A stretch of 57,483 bases of DNA from an uncultured Schlesneria sp. Its GTDB lineage: Bacteria > Planctomycetota > Planctomycetia > Planctomycetales > Planctomycetaceae. The position numbers and the translations under genes are program-made. A model generated the notes under the pieces. It did no database searches. It worked only from the letters and a program-made list of their open reading frames with translations, and was not told the DNA's origin. Positions 44,846 to 55,281 of the stretch are shown in pieces. Location: NCBI GenBank assembly GCA_903858935.1, contig CAIOKO010000238.1:1-57483 (forward strand), read 5' to 3'. The first letter of the stretch is position 1. Every line of letters begins with the position of its first letter.

Positions 44846-44986
44846 TTGATCTCATCCATTGTGTCTCCTCATCAAATCTTCATCAGATCTTCATCATTTC
44901 CCACGGGTTGGTAGACCAGCATGTTCAAAGAGTACAATCGGACCGCCCTGGCTCGCCGTGTTAAGAATTGAACGTGGCTGAACCTC

Positions 44987-47116
44987 ATGAACGAATCACA
45001 AAAAGACTTGATCGCTGACGACATGAACTTGAACGGCGAAACATCGGCGCGGGAGTGGTTAAAGTCGCTGACAGCAGAATCGACACTCGGCGGAATTCCG
45101 TCATTCGAGGTCACGGTTTCTCCCGAAATGTTGACGAGCGTCGTTGATCGGGAACTCGGATCGGCTCCTGATGTTCCCGGCGTGGTGATTGCTTCAGGGA
45201 GCGAACTGCTGGGGATGATTTCTCGTCCGATGTTATTTGCTCAACTCTCGCGACCGTTTGGGCAAGACCTTTACCTGAAGCGCCCGATTCGATTATTGCT
45301 CGAAGCCGAAAAGAATGAACCGCTCGTTTTGCCGAGCGATATGCTGGTCAGCGAGGCGGCTCATACCGCTCTACATCGTCCGGCAGACCGAGTCTATGAA
45401 CCGGTTGTCGTTCGGGACGTCAGCGAGTTCCGGTTACTTGACGTGCACACGTTGCTGATCGCTCAGTCTCAATTGCTGGCACTTGCCAATGACACGATTC
45501 GGTCTCAAGCCAATGTCGCAGAGGCTGCGAATCAGGCGAAAAGTCTCTTTCTTGCGAATATGAGTCACGAGATTCGGACCCCACTGACCGCGATTCTCGG
45601 ATTTGCTGAAAATCTGCTTGATCCAGACTGCACCAGTGACGAACGAACAGCGGCGACCGAAACAATTTTGCGGAACGGACATCATCTTCTGCAATTGATC
45701 AATGACATTCTCGACCTGTCGAAAATCGAAGCAGAACGGTTAGAGATTGAGCGACTCAGGTTCTCGCCTGGCGAATTGGCAGCGGATGTGATTTCGGCGA
45801 TGAGCGTCCGAGCCGACTCGAAACAGATCGGCCTGACGTTGAGCTATGAAGGCCCGATTCCTGATTCGATCGAAAGTGATCCGACGCGATTGCGTCAGAT
45901 CCTGATGAATCTGATCAGTAACGGGATTAAGTTTACGGAGCAGGGACAAGTCAGCCTGCGGATGAGCATGCGCGATGCCAATGGGGAACTTTGTCGACCC
46001 TCAAATCAGAATCATCAACTGTGGTTGCACTGTGACGTAACAGATACCGGTATCGGAATGTCGGATGAACAACTCGCCCGATTATTTTCGCCGTTTATGC
46101 AGGCAGACGAATCGATGGCGAGGCGTTTTGGCGGCACCGGCCTTGGGCTTTCGATCAGCCGCCGACTGGCCAGGATGCTGGGTGGCGATGTTGTCGCAAC
46201 AAGTCAAAAAGGTGTCGGCAGTACGTTTCGTGTAAATATTGATGCGGGTTCAATCGTCGATTCGAAGTGGCACGATCGCCCGTCGTCAATTGGAAAACTG
46301 ACATCGCCTGTTGTTCGATCAACGGATGTGCGATTGTCAGGACGAATTCTTCTGGCGGAGGATGGTCCCGATAACCAACTCTTGATCGGTTCGTTCCTTC
46401 GCAAGCAAGGTGCCGAGATCACCATCGTCGATAACGGGCGCAAGGCCGTTGATGCCGCACTCGCTTCGATGACCGATGGCAATCCCTTCCGGATTGTGTT
46501 GATGGATATGCAGATGCCGATTCTGGATGGTTACTCGGCCACCAGTGAACTTCGTGCGCGCGGCTGGACACGACCGATCCTGGCATTGACGGCCAACGTG
46601 ATGCAGGGAGACCGCCAGAAATGCACCGATGCAGGTTGTGATGATTTTGCCACCAAACCGATCAATCGAATCGAATTGATCGAACAGATTCTAGCCCTGA
46701 TTTCCGACCAGGATGAAGTCTCGACGACACCAGAAATCACGACTGGTGTCGTCGAAACTCCTGTGATTTCAGGCGATGCTTTTGATCAAACCGCGGCGCT
46801 CGAGCGTGTCGGAGGAGACGAAGACCTGCTTCGTCAAATCGCCGAGATGTTCGTGCAGATTTGTCCTGATTGGCTGGAAAGTTTACAGCGTCACTTGAGC
46901 GAGCGAGACCAGACGTCAGCGCGTCGTATGGCTCATTCACTCAAATCTTCGGCCGACAACGTTGGCGGCCATCTGGCTTGTGCTTCGATGTCTCGACTGG
47001 AAAACGCGGCAGCAGAAGGCTGTCTCGACGATGCCATTTCGATGTGGCCTGAATGTCACGGACAATATATTCATTTGCTGGATGCGGTTTCATTGTTTCT
47101 CGCGAAGAAAAGCTGA
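44987..47116 (+). CDS. Hybrid histidine kinase with REC and HPt domains
   Basis: 709 residues, no membrane helix, so cytoplasmic. The first 170 residues look like a CBS/sensor-type domain (VVIASGSELLGMISRPMLFA). HisKA follows with the phospho-accepting His in FLANMSHEIRTPLTAILGF, then the HATPase domain (NLISNGIKF, DVTDTGIGMS, FGGTGLGLSIS). A receiver domain holds the phospho-Asp in IVLMDMQMPILDGYSA with ALTANV and Lys in FATKPIN. The HPt at the end has MAHSLKSSADNVG. This supports His-Asp-His phosphorelay within one chain; its output regulator is not nearby. ATG 44987 without a good ribosome binding site. Confidence 0.93.
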   Translation: MNESQKDLIADDMNLNGETSAREWLKSLTAESTLGGIPSFEVTVSPEMLTSVVDRELGSAPDVPGVVIASGSELLGMISRPMLFAQLSRPFGQDLYLKRPIRLLLEAEKNEPLVLPSDMLVSEAAHTALHRPADRVYEPVVVRDVSEFRLLDVHTLLIAQSQLLALANDTIRSQANVAEAANQAKSLFLANMSHEIRTPLTAILGFAENLLDPDCTSDERTAATETILRNGHHLLQLINDILDLSKIEAERLEIERLRFSPGELAADVISAMSVRADSKQIGLTLSYEGPIPDSIESDPTRLRQILMNLISNGIKFTEQGQVSLRMSMRDANGELCRPSNQNHQLWLHCDVTDTGIGMSDEQLARLFSPFMQADESMARRFGGTGLGLSISRRLARMLGGDVVATSQKGVGSTFRVNIDAGSIVDSKWHDRPSSIGKLTSPVVRSTDVRLSGRILLAEDGPDNQLLIGSFLRKQGAEITIVDNGRKAVDAALASMTDGNPFRIVLMDMQMPILDGYSATSELRARGWTRPILALTANVMQGDRQKCTDAGCDDFATKPINRIELIEQILALISDQDEVSTTPEITTGVVETPVISGDAFDQTAALERVGGDEDLLRQIAEMFVQICPDWLESLQRHLSERDQTSARRMAHSLKSSADNVGGHLACASMSRLENAAAEGCLDDAISMWPECHGQYIHLLDAVSLFLAKKS

Positions 47117-47225
47117 AGAACTCGCATAACCGCCTCAATTGCAGCGAGACTTACTCGCGGATTGAGACAATACTCTGTTAAACTCCCGCATCGTTTAACT
47201 TTAGGGCCATTTTTAAGATACCAAC

Positions 47226-48476
47226 ATGACTTTGTTTGTCGGCCAACGTACTTGCCTCGTCCTGGGACTGATTTTATTTATTGCCGGTTGCCAACCTGCA
47301 GGCACGACGCCGTCAACACAGACCCCACCTTCAAAAGTGACGGGCGCTGTTAAGGAAGATACGCTCACCACAATCGAGTTGACGGAAGAGGCTGAAAAAC
47401 GCCTTGGAATTGAGACCTCGGCCATCGAAATGCGCGCGTTGCCTCAGCATCGTACTTACGGAGGGGAAGTGACTCTGCCGACCGATGCCACCATCACGGT
47501 CTCAGCCACAGTCGCCGGACAGCTTCAACAGCCGAACGGAGCCAAGCCCGCGAAAGCAGGGGCACTTGTCGTCGGAAAGCAACCAATCTTGACGCTGCTG
47601 CCGCTGGTGCTGACACCGTCAGACCGAACGGCTCTCGCCATGGCACGTAACGGGGTCGCCACCCAGCGTGCCGACGCAGCGGGGCTTGTTCAACAAGCTC
47701 AAACCCAAGTCGATGCCGCTCGGATTGCCCTCAATCGAGCGGAGCGGTTAGACAAAGACGGCGCTGGGAGCAAACGAGTCGTTGATGAGGCCAAAGCGCA
47801 ACTGACTTTGAGTGAAAAGGCTTTGGAAGCGGCGATGTCACGAAAGAAAATCGTCGACGAAACTCAGTTAGACGAAGAATCAAACAGCACACAAACACCG
47901 CTCGTGATCGAAGCCCCGCAATCGGGTATTATTCGGGCGATGCACGCACTTCCCGGCGAAGTGGTCATGGCTGGGGCACCATTATTTGAAATCATGAATA
48001 CCGAATCACTTTGGATTCGTGTTCCGGTCTATGTGGGTGAGACTGATGATCTGGCGATCGATGAACCAGCTGCGATCGGCGAACTGGCGTCGCGTCCAGG
48101 ACAAGAAAGAATCAAGGCCGAACCGCTTGCGGCCCCTCCCACGGCAACAGCACTGGCGTCGACCGTGGATCTCTACTACGTCCTTCCAAACTCCGGGGGA
48201 AAACTGCGACCAGGGCAGCGGGTCAGCGTCCAACTGCCACTCCGCGTCGATAAAGAACAACGAGCGATCCCCTGGTCCGCAGTCGTTCAGGATATCCACG
48301 GAGGATCCTGGATTTACGAGAAACGGGCCGATCGCAAATTTGTCCGGCGGCGAGTTCAGGTGAAACAAGTGGTTGATAAATGGGCGGTGCTCGAACAGGG
48401 GCCACCCGTCGGTACGACAATTGTCGTGACCGGTGTCGCCGAAGTATTTGGTACGGAATTCTGGGTTCAGAAATAG
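47226..48476 (+). CDS. RND efflux periplasmic adaptor lipoprotein (CusB-like)
   Basis: 416 residues. N-terminal lipoprotein signal with FIAGC lipobox at residues 18-22. Then the membrane-fusion layout: a barrel-sandwich half around SATVAGQLQQPNGAKPAKAG, an alpha hairpin (AAGLVQQAQTQVDAARIALN), second sandwich half (PQSGIIRAMHALPGEVV), and a beta-barrel plus proximal domain. Links an inner-membrane RND pump to an outer-membrane channel. The permease gene follows after 72 bp. No TolC-type gene is present in the window. Confidence 0.88.
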   Translation: MTLFVGQRTCLVLGLILFIAGCQPAGTTPSTQTPPSKVTGAVKEDTLTTIELTEEAEKRLGIETSAIEMRALPQHRTYGGEVTLPTDATITVSATVAGQLQQPNGAKPAKAGALVVGKQPILTLLPLVLTPSDRTALAMARNGVATQRADAAGLVQQAQTQVDAARIALNRAERLDKDGAGSKRVVDEAKAQLTLSEKALEAAMSRKKIVDETQLDEESNSTQTPLVIEAPQSGIIRAMHALPGEVVMAGAPLFEIMNTESLWIRVPVYVGETDDLAIDEPAAIGELASRPGQERIKAEPLAAPPTATALASTVDLYYVLPNSGGKLRPGQRVSVQLPLRVDKEQRAIPWSAVVQDIHGGSWIYEKRADRKFVRRRVQVKQVVDKWAVLEQGPPVGTTIVVTGVAEVFGTEFWVQK

Positions 48477-48548
48477 ACGAACAAACTGACTTCGCTCTTG
48501 TTCGCATGGTGCCCCTGCCCTGAAATCCGTTGACCGTTGGAAACTGTT

Positions 48549-51500
48549 ATGAATTGGCTCGTCACGACATCGTTAAAACTTCGAGTGATGGTACTTGCCG
48601 CATCGATCGTGCTTGTCGTGGTTGGCACATTGACACTCAGAACGGCCCCGCTGGACGTCTTTCCGGAATTTGCTGAGCCACTCGTCGAAATCCAGACTGA
48701 GGCACCAGGCCTATCAACGGAAGAAGTTGAGAGTCTCATTACGATTCCGCTCGAAAACGGACTCAAAGGGACACCCTGGTTGAAGACATTGAGATCAAAA
48801 TCAGTGCTGGGATTGTCTTCGGTTGTGCTGATTTTTCCTCGAGGAACGGACCTGGTTCGCGCACGGCAGTTCGTTCAAGAACGATTAGCCATGGAAGCGA
48901 GTCGGCTTCCCGTCGTGGCTCACGCACCGGTCATGCTTTCACCGTTATCGTCGACCAGTCGCGTGCTGAAAATCGGCGTCACGTCGAAAACGATGACGCA
49001 GATGGAAATCAGCGAACTTGCAAAATGGACGATTCGACCAAACCTGATGGCGATCCAAGGGGTCGCCAACGTCGCCATCTGGGGTCAAAGAGATCGTCAA
49101 CTGCAAGTGCTGGTCGATCCCGAACAATTACGGGCTCACTCGGTAACACTTGATGCTGTTCAACGTGCGGTTGCCGATAGCGTCGCTTTGAGTGGAGGTG
49201 GATTCGTCGACACTCCCAACCAGCGTATTGCTGTCCGTCAGATGACCGGAGTGGACAGCCCTGAGGATCTGGGTGCCGCGATTGTTGATTACCGATCAGG
49301 CTCACCGATCCTGTTGCGAGATGTCGCCAGGATCGTTGAAGGACATCCACTGCCGATCGGCGACGCGGTCATTAATGACGGTCCAGGCTTGTTGTTGATT
49401 GTCGAAAAGCAACCATGGGGCAATACGCTTGAAGTGACTCAAAAGGTCGAAGCGGCGCTGGAAGAACTCCGTCCGGGGCTGAAGGGGGTTGACATCGACC
49501 CGACCATTTTTCGTCCAGCAACTTTCATCGAACGATCACTACATAACCTGCGGCACGCCATGGGTGTGGGGTGCCTGCTGGTCATTATCATTCTGCTGGT
49601 GTTTCTGTTCGACTGGCGGACGTCATTGATCAGCCTGACGGCAATTCCTTTATCGCTAATCTCAGCGGCTCTTGCGCTCTATTACACCGGTTCAACGATC
49701 AACACGATGGTGATTGCCGGACTGGTCATTGCTCTCGGTGAAGTCGTTGATGATGCCATTATTGATGTCGAAAACATCCTGAGACGACTTACGCTGAATC
49801 GCAGCCTTGAGAAACCCCTTTCGCCCTTTCAAGTGGTTCTTCAGGCATCACTGGAAGTTCGAAGCGCCGTTGTCTACGCCAGCTTGATCGTGACGCTCGT
49901 GTTTTTGCCGGTTTTATTTCTGGATGGGATTTCGGGTGCGTTCTTCAGACCTCTGGCAATTGCATACATTCTGGCGATCCTCGCGTCGCTACTGGTCGCG
50001 CTGACAGTGACCCCGGCGCTCTCGTTGATGCTGTTGCCTGGTTCTACCAAGGACCGCCACGAAGCGCCGCTCGCTCAGTTTTTGAAAGGAATCTACGGCA
50101 AGATTCTTCCGTTCTGGATTACAAGGCCCGTCCTCGCGATCGGACTGATCATCGCCATGTTCGTATCGACGGCATTCGGAGCCTTGAGGCTGGGACAAGA
50201 ACATCTTCCAAGTTTCAAAGAGACCGACTTCTTGATGCACTGGGTCGAAAAACCAGGCAGTTCACTGGAATCGATGCAACGGATCACTGTTCAAGTCAGC
50301 CGTGAGCTGCGAGCGATTCCAGGAGTTCGCAACTTTGGTTCTCATATTGGTCGAGCCGAAGTGGCGGACGAAGTTGTCGGACCGAACTTTACGGAGCTTT
50401 GGATCAGTGTTGATCCCGAAGTAAACCTGGATAAGACGATCGTCAAGATCGAAGAAGTCATTAATGGATATCCTGGCCTGAAACGCGACGTCCTCACGTA
50501 TCTTAAAGAACGCATAAAGGAAGTTTTGTCCGGAGCCGGAGCGAGTATCGTTGTTCGCGTCTATGGCACAGACCTGACGGTGCTCAGGGCCAAAGCTCAA
50601 GAAGTCTACGCCACGATGAACCAGGTCAAGGGAGTCAAAGATTTGCAGGTCGAGTCACAAGTGCTTGTACCGCAAATTCAAGTCCGGCTTCGCCCGAACG
50701 CGGTGACTCGCTTCGGCCTGACGGCAGGTCAAATTCGCCGGGCGGTAGCAACGCTCATCAAAGGGACCAAGGTTGGGGAAATCTATGGTGATCAGAAGAC
50801 GACCGACGTCGTCGTCTGGGGAACTCCCGAACTGCGAACTGACATTACATCGCTTCAGGGTATACTGGTCGACGTCCCCAATGGAGGGGGCCAAGTCCCT
50901 TTAGGCGATCTCGCTGACATTCAGGTGCTGCCCGCCCCCAATGAAATTAAACATGAAAAGGCATCGCGACGAATCGATATCACGTGCAACGTCAAAGACC
51001 GGGATCTCGGCTCGGTTGCCCGTGACATTGAAGAGGCCGTGAAGAAACTGGATTTCGCACAGGGCTATCATCCCGAGTTTTTAGGTGAATACGCGGCATT
51101 GGCTGAATCCCGAATGCGTCTGGTCGCGCTGGGCTTTCTTTCGATGATTGGCATCCTGCTGCTTCTGCATGTCGATTTTCGTTCATGGAAACTGACGGCA
51201 ATTGTATTTTTGACCCTTCCGTTCGCTCTTTTCGGCGGTGTCGCAGGAGTCCTTCTCGACAATCGGATTGTCTCGCTGGGCTCAATGGTCGGTTTCGTGA
51301 CAGTGCTTGGGATTGCGGCTCGTAATGGCATCATGCTGGTCAGTCACTATCGGCACCTCGAAGAACAGGAAGGAGAACCTTTTGGCGCAGCGCTTGTTCA
51401 ACGAGGCTCTGAAGAACGTCTGGCACCAATCCTGATGACCGTCCTCGCCACGGGTCTGGCATTGGTCCCACTCGTCTGGGGCGGAAACCTTCCCGGTCAC

Positions 51501-51623
51501 GAAATCGAATATCCCATGGCGATTGTGATTCTGGGTGGACTTGTCACTTCGACAATCCTCAACCTCTTTTTGCTGCCGCCAATTTATCTGGCATTCGGGC
51601 GGGTGAATCGACAAGAAGAATAG
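48549..51623 (+). CDS. RND efflux permease (CusA/CzcA heavy-metal type)
   Basis: 1024 residues, inner-membrane RND pump with two copies of one helix followed by a porter domain and five helices. Motifs: [54 protein letters not shown] in TM4 with acidic residues, and [16 protein letters not shown] in the second half. The size and the DVFPEF motif place it in the heavy-metal (HME) branch. Ion not readable. ATG 48549 is preferred over TTG 48537. Translation with the adaptor gene is likely linked. Confidence 0.92.
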   Translation: MNWLVTTSLKLRVMVLAASIVLVVVGTLTLRTAPLDVFPEFAEPLVEIQTEAPGLSTEEVESLITIPLENGLKGTPWLKTLRSKSVLGLSSVVLIFPRGTDLVRARQFVQERLAMEASRLPVVAHAPVMLSPLSSTSRVLKIGVTSKTMTQMEISELAKWTIRPNLMAIQGVANVAIWGQRDRQLQVLVDPEQLRAHSVTLDAVQRAVADSVALSGGGFVDTPNQRIAVRQMTGVDSPEDLGAAIVDYRSGSPILLRDVARIVEGHPLPIGDAVINDGPGLLLIVEKQPWGNTLEVTQKVEAALEELRPGLKGVDIDPTIFRPATFIERSLHNLRHAMGVGCLLVIIILLVFLFDWRTSLISLTAIPLSLISAALALYYTGSTINTMVIAGLVIALGEVVDDAIIDVENILRRLTLNRSLEKPLSPFQVVLQASLEVRSAVVYASLIVTLVFLPVLFLDGISGAFFRPLAIAYILAILASLLVALTVTPALSLMLLPGSTKDRHEAPLAQFLKGIYGKILPFWITRPVLAIGLIIAMFVSTAFGALRLGQEHLPSFKETDFLMHWVEKPGSSLESMQRITVQVSRELRAIPGVRNFGSHIGRAEVADEVVGPNFTELWISVDPEVNLDKTIVKIEEVINGYPGLKRDVLTYLKERIKEVLSGAGASIVVRVYGTDLTVLRAKAQEVYATMNQVKGVKDLQVESQVLVPQIQVRLRPNAVTRFGLTAGQIRRAVATLIKGTKVGEIYGDQKTTDVVVWGTPELRTDITSLQGILVDVPNGGGQVPLGDLADIQVLPAPNEIKHEKASRRIDITCNVKDRDLGSVARDIEEAVKKLDFAQGYHPEFLGEYAALAESRMRLVALGFLSMIGILLLLHVDFRSWKLTAIVFLTLPFALFGGVAGVLLDNRIVSLGSMVGFVTVLGIAARNGIMLVSHYRHLEEQEGEPFGAALVQRGSEERLAPILMTVLATGLALVPLVWGGNLPGHEIEYPMAIVILGGLVTSTILNLFLLPPIYLAFGRVNRQEE

Positions 51624-51671
51624 CATGCTTTTTGAATAATCGAATGCAGTGAACCCCCGTAATCACTGAAG

Positions 51672-52973
51672 TTAAATCACTCTCGCGACGATCATGGTTC
51701 GGTCGTCATCAGCGGGTCGGCCGTTCGCAAACAGTTCAACCGATCGCAAAACTGATTTCATTAATGCGTCTGCCTGGAATGAGCACTTGGCCAGTTCTTC
51801 ATCCAGACGATTCGTTCCAAAGAAAGTACCGTCAATGCTCTGGGCTTCGGTAATGCCATCAGTATAGAAAATAATCTGGTCTCCCCGCTGAAGCTGTAAC
51901 TGGGCTTCTTCGTACGAAGTGTCATCAACGACGCCAAGCGGAAGTCCGCCTGCCTGATCGAGTGACAACAACGAACCATCCTGACAGCGTTTGATCCTTG
52001 GCGGGTTGTGTCCCGCGCAGGCGTAAGTCAAGATTCGGCTTTTCGGATCGTAGATCCCATAAAATCCCGTAACGAATGTTGCGTTCATGCCGACGTACTT
52101 GGCTGACAGGTGGCCATTGAGATACTCGAGTAACTTTCCAGGCGGAAGTGGTGGACCAGGATGCGTATGAGCGATGCAATGAGTGACTGCCATGAGTACG
52201 GCTGCTGGAGTACCGTGCCCGCTGACATCGGCGATAAAAATCCCCCATTGACCATCGGGCATTGGAAAGAAGTCGTAGTAGTCGCCACCCGCGCGTTGAG
52301 CTGGCTGATAATACGAAGCCAGATCAAGTGTGGGAATTTTTGGCAATTCGGCGGGCAACAGAGATCGTTGAATCTGGCCGACGATTTTCATCTCCCGATC
52401 CAGATCGTGATAGGCTCGACTCAGTTCCTCTTTCAGGACCAGGTTGTTTGTCGCACGCCCAAACAGATTGCTACGCCAAACGATGTCTGGAATCTGCTCC
52501 GGATCGAAACCCTTCGCCTCATGTTGCAACATGATCACCATATTCATGGCGACCCCTTGATCGTAAAGCGGGATAGCGAGTAACGACCTGTGCCCTGCCA
52601 GAAATTCGTAGGCGGGTTCATCGGCTGACAATTCAATGTCTTCGATTAACATGGCTTGATTACCATGGATAAGCTTGGCGAGAAGCCCTCCTTCGAATAG
52701 AGGTAATCGATTCTTTTCTCGCCAGGGATTTACGTCATCCGTCCACGTCGTGCTGCGAGTAACGCGATAAAAAGGAGCCTCTAAACCGCGTCGACTGAGC
52801 GAAATTCGGCGATCGACAGAGAGGAGTTGCTGCATCCTTTCCCCGTACGAGCGAACCATGGCTTGCGGATCAGTATGACGGCTCATATCCATCATGATGT
52901 CGACGATCACGTCGAGCCGCTGCTGCCATGGCGTCTGTTCAAATATCGTTTTTTCACTCGCCATTTTCTTCAT
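51672..52973 (-). CDS. GAF/SpoIIE-type PP2C phosphatase (RsbU-like)
   Basis: 433 residues. An N-terminal GAF-like domain (LAIPLYDQGVAMNMVIMLQH) is followed by a short coiled coil (YHDLDREMKIVGQIQRSLLP) and a SpoIIE phosphatase domain: PAQRAGGDYYDFF, GIFIADVSGHGTPAAVLM, YACAGHNPP, IIFYTDGITEAQ and DDDRTMIVARV, which carry the metal-binding Asp residues. Such enzymes dephosphorylate anti-anti-sigma factors. No STAS or anti-sigma gene is adjacent. The start at 52973 (MKKMASEKT) could also be the fourth residue. Confidence 0.9.
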   Translation of the reverse strand: MKKMASEKTIFEQTPWQQRLDVIVDIMMDMSRHTDPQAMVRSYGERMQQLLSVDRRISLSRRGLEAPFYRVTRSTTWTDDVNPWREKNRLPLFEGGLLAKLIHGNQAMLIEDIELSADEPAYEFLAGHRSLLAIPLYDQGVAMNMVIMLQHEAKGFDPEQIPDIVWRSNLFGRATNNLVLKEELSRAYHDLDREMKIVGQIQRSLLPAELPKIPTLDLASYYQPAQRAGGDYYDFFPMPDGQWGIFIADVSGHGTPAAVLMAVTHCIAHTHPGPPLPPGKLLEYLNGHLSAKYVGMNATFVTGFYGIYDPKSRILTYACAGHNPPRIKRCQDGSLLSLDQAGGLPLGVVDDTSYEEAQLQLQRGDQIIFYTDGITEAQSIDGTFFGTNRLDEELAKCSFQADALMKSVLRSVELFANGRPADDDRTMIVARVI

Positions 52974-53238
52974 CCCTGCGACAGAAATGATACTGACACA
53001 TTCGCGCCCCGATTGTAGAAAGAATTGCCAGTTAAACGCGGCGACTTATTGAGGTTTAACATGCATCGATTTTCTATTTAATAAAAGCACCATCAATGTA
53101 GTCCGTTTGATCTGCAAGAGGAAAGTCGCAAACTCGATTAATCGATTCTTGGAATTGCCCTTCCAATTCATCAGCCTATGATTGTCATGCGTATAAACGC
53201 ATTGGAGAATTTCCAGGCTCAATAAGAAAGACAGACTC

Positions 53239-54261
53239 ATGTCGACAACATTCAAAGCGTATGCAGCCACCTCAGTCGCTGGAGAATTGAAGCCATTTGA
53301 ATTCGATCCTGGCCCGTTGAAAGAGGAGCAGGTTGAAATTGCAGTCAGCTATTGTGGGATTTGCCATTCGGACCTGTCGATGCTGGACAATGAATGGGGG
53401 TTCAGCCAATACCCGTTCGTCCCCGGACATGAGATCGTCGGAACCATCGTTGCGGCCGGAGATCACGTCAAGAAGGTGAAAGTCGGAGACAGAGTTGGCC
53501 TGGGCTGGTTTTCAGGAAGCTGTATGAGTTGCCAACAATGTCTTTCGGGGAATCACAATCTCTGTACAGATCCGGCTGGTCGCGAAGAGACCATTATTGG
53601 ACGACATGGAGGGTTTGCTAATCGCGTTCGTTGTCATTGGGTCTGGGCGACACCGATACCAGAAGCAGTCGATCATTCAAAAGCTGGGCCTTTGTTCTGT
53701 GGCGGATTAACGGTATTCAATCCACTCGTCCAATTCGACGTCAAGCCGACTGATCGTGTTGGCGTGATCGGGATCGGCGGCCTGGGTCACATGGCGTTAC
53801 AGTTTATTAACAAATGGGGTTGCGAGGTCATTGCATTCTCATCGAGCGACTCAAAAACGGCTGAAGCAATGAAGCTGGGAGCACATCGAGTCGTGAATTC
53901 ACGTGACGAAAAGCAGTTAGCCGAAATCGCAGGAAGCTTGAACCTGATCATTTCAACCGTGAATGTGACGCTGGATTGGCAGGCTTACATTGGCTGCCTG
54001 ACACCGAAAGGCCGCTTTCACACGGTCGGAGCGATCGCAGAACCGATTTCGGTCGTTGCCTTTTCATTGATCATGGGGCAAAAGTCGGTTTCGGGATCGC
54101 CGCTCGGCAGTCCGACGACGACTCAACTGATGATCGACTTCTGTGCTCGGCACAGTATCGCACCGGTGACAGAAACCTTCCCGATGTCGAAAGTCAACGA
54201 CGCAATCGAGCACCTTCGCGCGGGAAAAGCGAGATATCGCATCGTCCTCAAGAATGAGTAG
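53239..54261 (+). CDS. Zinc-dependent NAD(P)-alcohol dehydrogenase (YahK-like)
   Basis: 340 residues of the medium-chain family. Catalytic zinc site CGICHSDL and GHEIVG; structural zinc Cys cluster CMSCQQCLSGNHNLC; nucleotide fold VIGIGGLGHMALQF followed by IAFSSSDSKTAEA, where Ser residues after the second strand suggest NADPH. Closest in layout to YahK/cinnamyl-alcohol dehydrogenases that reduce aldehydes. ATG 53239. Faces the hydroxylase gene tail to tail, 14 bp apart. Confidence 0.92.
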   Translation: MSTTFKAYAATSVAGELKPFEFDPGPLKEEQVEIAVSYCGICHSDLSMLDNEWGFSQYPFVPGHEIVGTIVAAGDHVKKVKVGDRVGLGWFSGSCMSCQQCLSGNHNLCTDPAGREETIIGRHGGFANRVRCHWVWATPIPEAVDHSKAGPLFCGGLTVFNPLVQFDVKPTDRVGVIGIGGLGHMALQFINKWGCEVIAFSSSDSKTAEAMKLGAHRVVNSRDEKQLAEIAGSLNLIISTVNVTLDWQAYIGCLTPKGRFHTVGAIAEPISVVAFSLIMGQKSVSGSPLGSPTTTQLMIDFCARHSIAPVTETFPMSKVNDAIEHLRAGKARYRIVLKNE

Positions 54262-54275
54262 TGCGTTCTAAAGAC

Positions 54276-55166
54276 TTAATGTTCGGGTTTGTGCCACGGC
54301 ATCGGAGTCTTCTCCGACGGTGTGGCCGGTGCCGGCGCCGAAACGGACGAGGGTGGAAACAGCGGATACGCAAGTTGCCCGATCAAGCTCTCGGGCAATT
54401 TGGCCTTGATTCCGTAGTCGCTGGGAAGTTCATTTGCAGGGAGGTGCAGCGTGCCGAAGAGCCAGTCCATCCAGGGGAGCATCGTCGAATAATTCCGGTT
54501 GATTGGGCCCGACTTCGTGTGGTGCCAGTGATGGAACCCCGGGGTCGAGATCAGCCATTCCAAAGGCCCAAACCGCCATTTCAAGTTGGCGTGAATGAAG
54601 TTCCCCCAGATCAGCCCGACGAACGTCACGACCAATAGTATCTTGATTCCCTCAGTTCCATTCACCGCGCCTAGTCCGAGGGCGTATATCGGTGCCAACG
54701 CACAAAGCCGACTGAAAACCAGGTCAATGGGATGAGCGCGTGAGCTGACCAGATAGTCCATCTCCTCCGCGCTGTGGTGGATCGCGTGAAAATCCCAAAG
54801 AAATGGAATTTCATGGCTCAGCCGATGGCCCCAATAATAGCCAATTTCACCCGCCACCAATCCGCCAAGCGCCCGAGCCCAGAGCGGCCATGCTGCGGTG
54901 GACGCCAACCATACTGCGGGGATCGTTTTGTGGGTAGCCCAGACGATGATCCCTACAGGAAAACTCAACACGAACGCAACAACAAAGCTGTTGATCACAT
55001 AATAACCGAGGTCGATCAGAAACTCCGCCCTGAACACCTTTTTGGGTCGCGCGGCGAAAGTCAGCTCGAGTGGGACGAATATCGCCGACAGGAATGCAAG
55101 GAGGAGCGACATCCGAGTGACTTCAACGATAATCGCGGTCGTAGTGGGGCCGAGAAATTCCGACAT
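54276..55166 (-). CDS. Sterol desaturase/fatty acid hydroxylase family protein
   Basis: 296 residues, membrane di-iron enzyme. Several hydrophobic helices and the histidine boxes GHRLSHEIPFLWDFHAIHHS (H-x3-H and H-x2-H-H) and FHHWHHT. Uses O2 to hydroxylate or desaturate lipids; substrate unknown (sterol, carotenoid or fatty acid derivative). ATG 55166. Pro-rich C-terminal tail after the last helix. Confidence 0.9.
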   Translation of the reverse strand: MSEFLGPTTTAIIVEVTRMSLLLAFLSAIFVPLELTFAARPKKVFRAEFLIDLGYYVINSFVVAFVLSFPVGIIVWATHKTIPAVWLASTAAWPLWARALGGLVAGEIGYYWGHRLSHEIPFLWDFHAIHHSAEEMDYLVSSRAHPIDLVFSRLCALAPIYALGLGAVNGTEGIKILLVVTFVGLIWGNFIHANLKWRFGPLEWLISTPGFHHWHHTKSGPINRNYSTMLPWMDWLFGTLHLPANELPSDYGIKAKLPESLIGQLAYPLFPPSSVSAPAPATPSEKTPMPWHKPEH

Positions 55167-55281
55167 ATCCTCTCATCTTGACGAAAGACAAAGTGGGATT
55201 AATGCAAAAGGGATCGGGGCATATGCAAATGCCCTGATCCTTAGAATTTAGCATTTGGTCCGACCAATCGGTGATCGAATT

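Larger units (their letters stand above)
43043..44986. other. 1.9-kb non-coding, repeat-packed region
   Basis: No gene can be supported on either strand over 1.9 kb. In order it holds a family T element (43371-43562), a family H hairpin (43616-43703), an array of TTGCGCAA palindromes (43932-44757) and two copies of a 162-bp direct repeat. The last 140 bases before the kinase gene show nothing recognisable. Confidence 0.7.

Noticed and set aside
43799-44964. Several 80-120 residue frames in the repeat-packed region
   Set aside because: They translate the 162-bp repeat and TTGCGCAA array in different frames and repeat the same residues; no start sites.
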